DNA from: an uncultured Candidatus Saccharibacteria bacterium
GTDB taxonomy: Bacteria; Patescibacteriota; Saccharimonadia; Saccharimonadales; Saccharimonadaceae
DNA length: 20,475 bases
Reading direction: 5' to 3'
Assembly: GCA_947095985.1 (NCBI GenBank)
Contig: CAMUPZ010000012.1
Location: forward strand, 1-20,475
The position numbers and the translations under genes are program-made. The notes beneath the pieces were generated by a model, which saw nothing but the letters and a program-made list of their open reading frames with translations, did not search any database and was not told the DNA's origin. Numbering within the stretch: the first letter of the stretch is position 1; the number at the start of each line of letters is the position of its first letter. This document shows positions 15,793 through 20,475 of the stretch, in pieces.

Positions 15793-16173
15793 ATGAGAAA
15801 TATTATAAAAACTTTGACTGTCTGCGTGGTGATGATTGGAGCGTTTGGCGCATTCGCTCCTGTCGTTTCTGCTGGTAACGGCATTGATATTTGCGCAGGT
15901 GATGGTTCTGGATCAGTTTACTGTAATAATAACTCTGATGGTGAAGGTAAAGTTAATAGCATCATAGGTAGTATAGTGCAAGTTTTACTGACGGCAGTTG
16001 GTGTAATTTCGGTCATTATGATTGTTATTGGTGGTATTATGTTCGCAACTTCTAGTGGTGATACTCAGAAAACTGCAAAAGCCAGAAATACTATCTTATA
16101 TGCTGTCATTGGTCTGGTTGTTTCAATATTTGCTGCAGCAATTGTTAATTTTGCGTTTAATAACTTTAAGTAG
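15793..16173 (+). CDS. T4SS pilin-like protein 4
   Basis: The protein has 126 residues. A signal peptide (about 1-26, ending VVSA) precedes a short polar segment with two cysteines (ICAG, VYCN), helix 1 (about 54-80), loop ATSSGDTQKTAKARNTILYA, and helix 2 (about 100-124). The gap to the previous gene is one base, and AGGAAAGG precedes the ATG. The loop motif SSGD-x3-K-x3-A-x-NTILYA-x2-GLV is the family signature in this cluster and is nearly identical in copies 3 and 4. Confidence 0.86.
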   Translation: MRNIIKTLTVCVVMIGAFGAFAPVVSAGNGIDICAGDGSGSVYCNNNSDGEGKVNSIIGSIVQVLLTAVGVISVIMIVIGGIMFATSSGDTQKTAKARNTILYAVIGLVVSIFAAAIVNFAFNNFK

Positions 16174-16181
16174 GAGAAAAC

Positions 16182-16574
16182 ATGAAAAAAACAGTATTAT
16201 CGATAGCATTAATGATTTGTATGGTCTTTGGAGCGTCAGCCCTGCTGACTACTTCCCTTTCTGGCAATGTCTCTGCTAAGTCATCTGATAGTATATCTAA
16301 TGGTATAGAAATAGCTACCACTCCAGAAATGAAGGGCAAGCAAATTGAAGGTAAGGGTGGCTTAATACAAACTATCGTTAATGTTTTATTGTGGGTTGTG
16401 GGCGCCTTATCTGTTATTATGATTATTTTTAGCGGTATCCGTTATGTTACTTCAGCTGGTGACGCTGCAAAAACTAAAGCTGCACAGAATTCACTTATTT
16501 ATGCAGTAGTTGGTCTGATCGTGGCTATTTTCGCCTGGGCTATCGTTAATATGGTCATCGATAATTTTATCTAA
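16182..16574 (+). CDS. T4SS pilin-like protein 5
   Basis: The protein has 130 residues. A signal peptide (about 1-32, ending NVSA) precedes a polar segment without cysteines, helix 1 (VNVLLWVVGALSVIMIIFSGIRY, about 62-85), loop TSAGDAAKTKAAQNSLIYA, and helix 2 ending AWAIVNMVIDNFI. TAGGAG precedes the ATG by about 5 nt, and the gap to copy 4 is 8 nt. It is closest to copy 6. A 29-nt stretch near the 3' end is identical in the two genes, which suggests recent duplication or gene conversion. Confidence 0.87.
   Translation: MKKTVLSIALMICMVFGASALLTTSLSGNVSAKSSDSISNGIEIATTPEMKGKQIEGKGGLIQTIVNVLLWVVGALSVIMIIFSGIRYVTSAGDAAKTKAAQNSLIYAVVGLIVAIFAWAIVNMVIDNFI
16536..16564 (+). repeat. 29-nt segment identical to 16978-17006
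   Basis: The segment encodes the WAIVNMVID part of helix 2 and is identical base for base, third codon positions included, to the same place in the next pilin gene. Confidence 0.9.
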
Positions 16575-16586
16575 AACCATAATAGT

Positions 16587-16615
16587 TTTGCAAATAACAG
16601 AGAAAAATGTATAAT
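16587..16615 (+). promoter_or_regulatory. Internal promoter before pilin 6
   Basis: TTTGCA (16587-16592), a 17-nt spacer, and TATAAT (16610-16615) lie in the 70-nt gap after pilin 5. AAGGAG at 16632-16637 is 7 nt before the ATG. This is a conventional led mRNA with a strong ribosome-binding site, unlike the operon start, so pilin 6 can be made independently and in larger amount. Confidence 0.65.
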
Positions 16616-16644
16616 AATAACATCACTAAAGAAGGAGAAATAAC

Positions 16645-17025
16645 ATGAATAAATTAAAAATGATTCTAGCTGGACTGTTGATTGTGCCGACAATCGCTTT
16701 GGCGGTAGCTCCAGCTGCAAATGCTACTGATTTTACATTAAAGGGTGGAATTAACAGTGCACAAGGAGAGGGTGTAGATAAGGTTAATTCTACTCCTGAG
16801 AGCCTAGTTAAGCAGTTTGTTAATATATTCCTATTTGCAGTCGGTGCCTTAAGCGTTATTATGCTTATTTGGGGTGGTATTCGTTACACTACTTCATCTG
16901 GTGATAGCAATAAGGTTCAGGCTGCTAAGAATACGGTTCTATACGCCATCGTTGGCCTAGTCGTCTCTATTTTGGCTTGGGCTATCGTTAATATGGTCAT
17001 CGATAAATTTACTTCAGGATCATAA
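16645..17025 (+). CDS. T4SS pilin-like protein 6, probable major pilin
   Basis: The protein has 126 residues. A signal peptide (about 1-27, ending AANA) precedes a polar stretch of about 28 residues, helix 1 (VNIFLFAVGALSVIMLIWGGIRY, about 57-80), loop TTSSGDSNKVQAAKNTVLYA, and helix 2 ending AWAIVNMVIDKFTSGS. It is the only pilin gene of the operon with its own consensus-like promoter and a strong AAGGAG site, and it is followed by a strong terminator. High expression is therefore likely, which I take as a sign that it is the main subunit. It is nearest to copy 5. Confidence 0.88.
   Translation: MNKLKMILAGLLIVPTIALAVAPAANATDFTLKGGINSAQGEGVDKVNSTPESLVKQFVNIFLFAVGALSVIMLIWGGIRYTTSSGDSNKVQAAKNTVLYAIVGLVVSILAWAIVNMVIDKFTSGS
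16978..17006 (+). repeat. 29-nt segment identical to 16536-16564
   Basis: Second member of the pair described at 16536-16564. Confidence 0.9.
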
Positions 17026-17044
17026 TAAGTTTTGTGATTGGAAA

Positions 17045-17072
17045 AAGAGCCTCGCCGACGAGGTTCTTTTTT
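17045..17072 (+). terminator. Intrinsic terminator of the pilin operon
   Basis: The stem GAGCCTCG/CGAGGTTC (one G-T pair) has a 4-nt loop, is extended by A-T pairs and is followed by a run of T. It lies 19 nt after the stop of pilin 6. Confidence 0.85.
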
Positions 17073-17079
17073 ATAATCA

Positions 17080-17110
17080 AAAAATACCGCCAATCCGTGG
17101 CGGTATTTTT
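17080..17110. terminator. Bidirectional terminator between the pilin operon and hsp20
   Basis: A perfect 13-bp stem (five A, then TACCGCCA, with its exact complement) and a 5-nt loop. There are T runs on the 3' side on both strands, so it can stop both the pilin operon and the convergent hsp20 gene, whose stop is 12 nt away. Confidence 0.88.
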
Positions 17111-17122
17111 AGCTAAATAATT

Positions 17123-17614
17123 TTACAGGACCTGAATCTTCTTCGCCTTTTCTTGTTTTATCTTTTCAAAGGTAATTGTCAAAACGCCATCTTTTAACTC
17201 TGCCTTTACACCCTCTTCGTTAACGGCTGTAGGCAATGCTAATGTACGACTAAATTCGCCCCAGTAGCACTCCTGAATGTGCCATTGGCGCACGTCTGCT
17301 TCATCACCACTAGATAACGTGCCGCTGATAGTTAAGATTCCATCAGAAATACTGACATCTAAATCATTACGGTCTACACCGGCAGTGCGAGCTTTAATGA
17401 TTAAGTCGTTCTCTGTTTCAAAAACGTCAACAGCTAATTGACCCATTAGATCATCAGCTTCATCTTCCCAATTGTCTTCAACCGGTGCCGCTGGAGCTGG
17501 ACTGCTGCTACTGTCATCGTTAAGATTAGGTAGTAGCTGATCTGTATCGTCAATAAACGCTGCAGCCAACTCATCTTCTGTTAGTAATATGTTATCATCT
17601 TGTTTTCGGGCCAT
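17123..17614 (-). CDS. Hsp20/alpha-crystallin-family small heat-shock protein
   Basis: The protein has 163 residues. Residues 1-58 are acidic with a Ser/Ala/Pro stretch. The alpha-crystallin domain covers about 60-160: QLAVDVFETENDLIIKARTAGV, DLDVSISDGILTISGTL, WGEFSRTLALP, and VKAELKDGVLTITFEKIK. These are the typical strands, with the G-x-L/I-T-I-x-F signature near the end. Small heat-shock proteins hold unfolding proteins as ATP-independent chaperones in the cytoplasm. I chose the ATG at 17614 because GGAGG lies 5 nt before it; a GTG four codons upstream overlaps that site. The C-terminal IXI-like motif is replaced by KKIQVL, which still holds I-x-V. Confidence 0.93.
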   Translation of the reverse strand: MARKQDDNILLTEDELAAAFIDDTDQLLPNLNDDSSSSPAPAAPVEDNWEDEADDLMGQLAVDVFETENDLIIKARTAGVDRNDLDVSISDGILTISGTLSSGDEADVRQWHIQECYWGEFSRTLALPTAVNEEGVKAELKDGVLTITFEKIKQEKAKKIQVL

Positions 17615-17642
17615 AATTTCCTCCACTTTTATAATAGGCTCA

Positions 17643-17685
17643 TTGACAAAGTCCTTATTAGTATAACTATAATATGCGGTATAAT
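17643..17685 (+). promoter_or_regulatory. Promoter region of the ComF-like gene
   Basis: TTGACA (17643-17648) is followed by two TATAAT boxes, at 17668-17673 (19-nt spacer) and 17680-17685. Either could serve. The ATG is at 17719 and has no Shine-Dalgarno at a normal distance; AAAGGTG is about 20 nt upstream. Confidence 0.5.
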
Positions 17686-17688
17686 CAA
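17660..17688 (-). promoter_or_regulatory. Promoter of hsp20
   Basis: TTGATT (17683-17688), a 17-nt spacer, and TATACT (17660-17665). The leader is about 40 nt and holds the GGAGG site. It overlaps the oppositely directed comF promoter elements. Confidence 0.55.
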
Positions 17689-17718
17689 CAGTGAAAGGTG
17701 TAAAACGTAAAAATTACA

Positions 17719-18393
17719 ATGTTTGATACACTATTATCTATTATTGCCCCACACTACTGTTATAGATGTCATAAAATAGGGGGTATTTTATGCATAGATT
17801 GTAAAAAATACATCATAAGTCAGAAATACGATATTTGTGTATTGTGTGGTCAGTCCTTAAAAAATGGAAACTTGTGCAAAAAGCATAAAATCTCCTGTGA
17901 TATGATCTGGTGTTTTACGAAAAGAACTGGCGTGGTGGCTGAAATAATTGATGATTATAAGTTTAACCGAGTGCAAGCTGCCGCTAATCTGTTGAGTGAT
18001 TTTTTGAACGATGCTCTACCCTCTCTCCCGAAAGAGGCGGTTATTGTACCAATACCTACAATTTCCCAAAATATCCGTCGCCGTGGATTTGGTCATATTG
18101 AAAAGATAGCTAATAAGCTGGCTAGAAATAGAAAGATAGAATGTCGGTCTCTGCTTCGACGAAGAAATAATGTCACCCAGCACTTTACTAAGTCTTCGCG
18201 CCAGAGAAAACGTCAAGCAAAGGACTTCTTTGAGCTAAGTGGTTCGGTAGATAAAAATCGTCGATATATAATTATTGATGATATTTTTACGACTGGTTCA
18301 ACTGTGTTGGCGGCAGCTGAATGTTTAAGAAAAAACGGTGCTGAGCATGTAGAGATTGCTGTTATTACCAGACACGGTCGTCCGAAATTATGA
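17719..18393 (+). CDS. comF: ComF/GntX-family phosphoribosyltransferase-like protein
   Basis: The protein has 224 residues. An N-terminal zinc-finger-like region has three Cys-x2-Cys pairs (Cys14/17, 25/28, 40/43). The phosphoribosyltransferase fold follows, with VIVPIPTISQNIRRRGFGHIEKIA at about 108-131 and the PRPP-binding loop YIIIDDIFTTGST at about 183-195. Family members act in DNA uptake (ComF in Bacillus and other competent bacteria) or are of unknown role (GntX). The length is typical. The stop is UGA, and the last 6 bases overlap the convergent rlmH gene. It is the only competence-type gene here. Its vicinity to a pilus/T4SS-like locus makes a role in DNA uptake plausible but unproven. 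Confidence 0.9.
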   Translation: MFDTLLSIIAPHYCYRCHKIGGILCIDCKKYIISQKYDICVLCGQSLKNGNLCKKHKISCDMIWCFTKRTGVVAEIIDDYKFNRVQAAANLLSDFLNDALPSLPKEAVIVPIPTISQNIRRRGFGHIEKIANKLARNRKIECRSLLRRRNNVTQHFTKSSRQRKRQAKDFFELSGSVDKNRRYIIIDDIFTTGSTVLAAAECLRKNGAEHVEIAVITRHGRPKL

Positions 18394-18840
18394 GTGGTGA
18401 TACTGGCTGCCGCGATAGATTTCTTGAGCACGATACAGTTGTTCAGCTAAGATTAGCCGGACTAGCTGATGTGGAAATACTAGATTTGATAGAGACCAGA
18501 CAACGTTAGATTTTTGGCGTAAATCATCGTTAACCCCATAAGCCCCTCCAATAATAAAAACAATATGCTTATTTATATGACTGCTAATTAAATTTGATAA
18601 TTCCGGTGATGATAAATTTTTACCGCGCTCGTCAAGCAGAATGATGAAATCGTCTGGATCAAGACGTGTAAGTATACGCTCTGACTCTTCCTGACGTGCT
18701 CTGTCGCCTTCAAAACTTGAATGTGGTAGAATCACCATCTCAGTGGCAAATGGCGGCCTGAGGCGCTCTAAAAAACGAAAAATGCCTGGCTGAATCCAGG
18801 CTTCATGTTTCTTCCCGATTGTTATAACGGTTATTTTCAT
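18388..18840 (-). CDS. rlmH: 23S rRNA (pseudouridine1915-N3)-methyltransferase RlmH
   Basis: The protein has 150 residues, near the usual ~155. It is a SPOUT-type methyltransferase: MKITVITIGK start, the IILLDERGK strand at about 66-74, the SAM-binding knot IIGGAYGV at about 96-103, and the C-terminal HQLVRLILAEQLYRA...YHH signature (about 124-149). RlmH methylates pseudouridine 1915 of 23S rRNA in assembled ribosomes. The ATG is only 9 nt after the CCA end of tRNA-Ser, with no Shine-Dalgarno, so the mRNA is probably produced by co-transcription with the tRNA and 3' tRNA processing. The stop overlaps the convergent comF stop region by 6 nt. Confidence 0.96.
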   Translation of the reverse strand: MKITVITIGKKHEAWIQPGIFRFLERLRPPFATEMVILPHSSFEGDRARQEESERILTRLDPDDFIILLDERGKNLSSPELSNLISSHINKHIVFIIGGAYGVNDDLRQKSNVVWSLSNLVFPHQLVRLILAEQLYRAQEIYRGSQYHHS

Positions 18841-18849
18841 AAATATTCA

Positions 18850-18937
18850 TGGCGGAGAGAGAGGGATTCGAACCCTCGATGAGTTGCCCCATACCGCTTT
18901 TCGAGAGCGGCCAGTTCAACCACTCCTGCATCTCTCC
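18850..18937 (-). tRNA. tRNA-Ser (CGA)
   Basis: A class II tRNA with a long variable arm: acceptor GGAGAGA/TCTCTCC, anticodon stem CCGCT/AGCGG with loop CTCGAAA (anticodon CGA), variable arm TATGGGGCAACTCATC, T-loop TTCGAAT, discriminator G and encoded CCA. Confidence 0.95.
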
Positions 18938-18958
18938 GTATCTAACTAATTAAGGATA

Positions 18959-19183
18959 TTATTTCTTCTTGGCGTCCTTAGCGACTATAGTACCAATAAT
19001 ACTCATGACAATGCTTAATAGCAGGCCAACGCCGGCTAATTCAGCGGCCTTGATAATCCATTTACCAGCCTCATTCCAGGTTGTTACCTCAATAAATACC
19101 GCCGCCGATATAAACGCAATAAATGTTGTAAAAATTGCAATAATTGCTAGACCTGTGTATTTTACGTATTTAACAAAATTCAT
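18959..19183 (-). CDS. Small two-helix membrane protein between tRNA genes, unknown
   Basis: The protein has 74 residues, with helix 1 at about 10-32 (TGLAIIAIFTTFIAFISAAVF), a polar turn containing two Trp (WNEAGKW), helix 2 at about 46-66 (AGVGLLLSIVMSIIGTIVA) and a KDAKKK tail. I do not recognise a family. A strong AAGGAGG site four bases before the ATG supports a real gene and decides the strand over the antisense reading. It lies 19 nt after tRNA-Arg and 21 nt before tRNA-Ser, so it is co-transcribed with them. Confidence 0.75.
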   Translation of the reverse strand: MNFVKYVKYTGLAIIAIFTTFIAFISAAVFIEVTTWNEAGKWIIKAAELAGVGLLLSIVMSIIGTIVAKDAKKK

Positions 19184-19202
19184 ATCCCCTCCTTAGGTTA
19201 AA

Positions 19203-19279
19203 TGGTACACCCGGCAAGATTCGAACTTACGACCTCTGGCTCCGCAAGCCAGCGCTCTATCCAGCTGAGCTACGGGTGC
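19203..19279 (-). tRNA. tRNA-Arg (GCG)
   Basis: Acceptor GCACCCG pairs with CGGGTGT (the first pair is G-U). The D-arm is GCTC/GAGC, the anticodon stem CTGGC/GCCAG encloses loop TTGCGGA (anticodon GCG, reading CGC and CGU), the T-arm is GTAAG/CTTGC with loop TTCGAAT, the discriminator is A and CCA is encoded. Most bacteria use an ACG anticodon (converted to ICG) for these codons. Confidence 0.93.
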
Positions 19280-19299
19280 ATACAGCCTTTCGGAAATCC

Positions 19300-19384
19300 G
19301 ATTGGCCATAACAAAAATATAAAGAGCTTTCTCCGCCTGGAAGCGGTGAACTTCTGTATTCTACCACATAAAATATGGCCAATC
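19300..19384. repeat. 85-nt element bounded by an 11-bp inverted repeat
   Basis: GATTGGCCATA (19300-19310) and its exact complement TATGGCCAATC (19374-19384) enclose 63 nt that include a small CCGC/GCGG hairpin. The element begins 3 nt after the stop of the upstream minus-strand gene and ends about 20 nt before tRNA-Arg. An adjacent CGGA-AA-TCCG hairpin lies at 19291-19300. No T run follows, so it is not a classical terminator. It may be an RNA fold or processing signal. Confidence 0.7.
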
Positions 19385-19387
19385 AAG

Positions 19388-19906
19388 CTATAGCTTTATT
19401 AAGCGAATGAGCTTTTCTAGAGCGTCTGGTTTAATTTCTTGCATTGGTAGGCGTGCACCTAACATATCGACTATCTTCTCACCTTCCGCTTCAGAAAAAT
19501 AGATAGTTAGTCCTGGGGAAAAACGCTTAACTGGTAATAATATGATAGAGTGCTGGTTGTTTTCATTTGATAATCCAAATGCACGAAATTCACTGAAATC
19601 ATGTAAAACGTTAGCAATATAAACGCCCTTTGGGCTAATTGCATAATTAATAATTTGAGGATTCTTGTTTGATAGGGTGAATAAAGCCACTGCCATAATA
19701 GGCAGTAAGGCAGCAAAGGTCCAGTTCTTAAATACTAGAATAGCTAAGACCATTAGTCCAACTAGGATAATCGCAAATATTACGTACCAAATTTTTCCGC
19801 GCTGAACCTGCACTCCCTCTGGAGCGTTCCAGGCGATTGGCTCAGTTAGATCAAGCCTATCTGATGAGTTTGGCTCGAATCCCTGTTGTTCTGGATTATC
19901 ATTCAT
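19388..19906 (-). CDS. Two-helix membrane protein with C-terminal PH-like domain, unknown
   Basis: The protein has 172 residues. A polar N-terminus of about 37 residues precedes two close transmembrane helices (about 39-60 and 63-80), followed by a ~90-residue soluble domain of beta strands and a final helix (YAISPKGVYIANVLHDFSEFRAFGL, HSIILLPVKRFSPGLTIYF, EKIVDMLGARLP). Two helices followed by a strand-rich domain and a closing helix resemble bacterial PH-domain membrane proteins, but I see no decisive motif. It has no Shine-Dalgarno. A good promoter ends 6 nt before the ATG. It starts 35 nt after the pilin 7 stop, on the same strand. Confidence 0.82.
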   Translation of the reverse strand: MNDNPEQQGFEPNSSDRLDLTEPIAWNAPEGVQVQRGKIWYVIFAIILVGLMVLAILVFKNWTFAALLPIMAVALFTLSNKNPQIINYAISPKGVYIANVLHDFSEFRAFGLSNENNQHSIILLPVKRFSPGLTIYFSEAEGEKIVDMLGARLPMQEIKPDALEKLIRLIKL

Positions 19907-19912
19907 GCTGTT

Positions 19913-19941
19913 AGTATATCACGGCGAGAATAGCTGGACAA
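19913..19941 (-). promoter_or_regulatory. Promoter of the PH-like membrane protein gene (leaderless)
   Basis: TTGTCC (19936-19941), a 17-nt spacer ending TGA (extended -10 context), and TATACT (19913-19918). Only 6 nt separate the -10 box from the ATG, so transcription should start at the start codon. Confidence 0.65.
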
Positions 19942-20349
19942 TTAAACGTTAGTGGTTGAACCGCCACTTAATGCTGCGCCAAGGATAAAGTTAATGATAG
20001 CATAAGCAAAAACTGCGACTAACAGACCAACGATTGCATATAAAATGGTGTTTTTAGCGTTTGTGACTGATTCTTTCTTGCCACCAGAGATGACATAGCG
20101 AAAACCGCCAAAAATTAACATAACAACACTTAATACGCCGACTGCAAATAGCATAATATTTATGGCACGCTTTATGATTGATGAATCGCCATTAACTAGA
20201 TTAGATGGGGTATTATCTCCCCGGGCTGCACCAATACCAGCCGAAGCACCACCTTCACCAAGAGCAGATACTGGTGTGGCTACTAGGGCTATTCCTAGTC
20301 CAATCGTAAGTAATGCAGTGACAATCTTAGAAATATATCCTTGTATCAT
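19942..20349 (-). CDS. T4SS pilin-like protein 7, separate from the operon
   Basis: The protein has 135 residues from the ATG at 20349. A signal peptide (about 1-30, ending PVSA) precedes a Gly/Ala/Ser-rich segment (about 31-55), helix 1 (INIMLFAVGVLSVVMLIFGGFRY, about 63-86), loop SGGKKESVTNAKNTILYA, and helix 2 ending AYAIINFILGAALSGG. It shares the FAVG-LSV-ML--GG-RY and NAKNTILYA-VGL- core with copies 3-6, though the loop has GGKK in place of SSGD. I prefer this start to an ATG 18 nt upstream: that upstream start would place the TATAAT box inside the gene and spoil the signal peptide. It stands alone on the minus strand, about 3 kb from the operon. Confidence 0.85.
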   Translation of the reverse strand: MIQGYISKIVTALLTIGLGIALVATPVSALGEGGASAGIGAARGDNTPSNLVNGDSSIIKRAINIMLFAVGVLSVVMLIFGGFRYVISGGKKESVTNAKNTILYAIVGLLVAVFAYAIINFILGAALSGGSTTNV

Positions 20350-20355
20350 AATTAC

Positions 20356-20385
20356 ATTATACCTCATTTATCATAAAGCTGTTAA
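20356..20385 (-). promoter_or_regulatory. Promoter of pilin 7 (leaderless)
   Basis: TTAACA (20380-20385), an 18-nt spacer, and a perfect TATAAT (20356-20361). The chosen ATG is 6 nt after the -10 box. There is no Shine-Dalgarno. Confidence 0.62.
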
Positions 20386-20421
20386 TTATTACACTTATAT
20401 GATACACTGAATAGTGAATTT

Positions 20422-20475
20422 GGAGGAGTACCCAAGTGGCTGAAGGGGACGGTTTGCTAAATCGTTAGTACGGAG
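20422..20475 (+). tRNA. tRNA-Ser (GCU), 3' part outside window
   Basis: The 5' acceptor strand GGAGGAG, a D-arm with CCCAAGTGGCTGAAGGG, and an anticodon stem ACGGT/ATCGT with loop TTGCTAA give anticodon GCT. The variable arm begins at the window edge. It is divergent from pilin 7. Confidence 0.88.

Noticed and set aside
17045..17110. Two neighbouring hairpins as a possible small CRISPR-like or repeat array
   Set aside because: They differ in sequence and each has the stem plus T-run design of an intrinsic terminator. No repeat-spacer pattern is seen anywhere in the window.
18969..19196. Plus-strand 75-codon frame opposite the small membrane protein
   Set aside because: The minus-strand frame has a strong AAGGAGG site at the correct distance and a clean two-helix design. 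The plus-strand frame has neither.
19202..19393. Plus-strand 63-codon frame starting MVHPARFELTTSG
   Set aside because: A translation of the tRNA-Arg complement, a well-known spurious type.
1..20475. Recoded UGA (as in Gracilibacteria/Absconditabacteria)
   Set aside because: UGA serves as the natural stop of several genes (VirB6-like copy 1, pilin 2, comF), and no in-frame UGA interrupts the conserved proteins.

Overview
The window comes from an AT-rich bacterial genome with compact genes and the standard genetic code: UGA ends several genes, for example the ComF-like gene at 17719-18393 and the first VirB6-like gene. The gene set fits the Candidate Phyla Radiation, most likely Candidatus Saccharibacteria (TM7). 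It combines a PrgI/VirB4/VirB6-type secretion cluster, many small two-helix pilin-like paralogues, and cell-wall hydrolases joined to the secretion genes. This assignment is an inference from gene content. No rRNA or taxon-diagnostic gene lies in the window.

Layout. Positions 1-14376 hold one long minus-strand cluster, read from right to left. Its order is: a lipoprotein; two tandem VirB6/TrbL-like channel proteins; a PrgI-family membrane protein; a TraC/VirB4 N-domain-like protein; the VirB4 ATPase; a 1007-residue membrane protein ending in a VanY-type D-Ala-D-Ala carboxypeptidase domain; a small anchored protein; and a phage-tail-lysozyme-type peptidoglycan hydrolase that runs off the left edge. 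Most internal junctions are overlaps (TAATG, or an 8-nt overlap) or gaps of a few bases.

A tRNA-Asp with its own promoter and terminator separates this cluster from a divergent plus-strand operon (14717-17025). That operon holds six tandem T4SS pilin-like genes and ends in a strong terminator pair. A seventh pilin paralogue lies alone at the right end (minus strand, 20349-19942).

The rest of the right side is housekeeping: Hsp20; a ComF-like phosphoribosyltransferase; the 23S rRNA methyltransferase RlmH; a minus-strand unit tRNA-Arg(GCG) - small membrane protein - tRNA-Ser(CGA) - rlmH; an unknown two-helix membrane protein; and a tRNA-Ser(GCU) cut by the right edge.

The secretion genes would together give an ATPase (VirB4), an inner-membrane platform (PrgI, two VirB6-like proteins), pilus subunits, and two enzymes that cut or trim peptidoglycan. 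No relaxase, VirD4 coupling ATPase, VirB11 or VirB7/9/10 outer-membrane core is present here. The cluster therefore looks like a single-membrane T4SS-like machine that could act in pilus assembly, effector or DNA transfer, DNA uptake, or host-cell interaction in an epibiont.

Several genes that begin transcription units have a sigma70-like -10 box only 6-10 nt before the start codon and no ribosome-binding site, which predicts leaderless mRNAs. Genes inside operons mostly carry Shine-Dalgarno sequences. No gene-free stretch exceeds about 160 bases. The main intergenic regions (14377-14536, 14615-14716, 19280-19387) hold promoters, terminators and inverted repeats, described individually.
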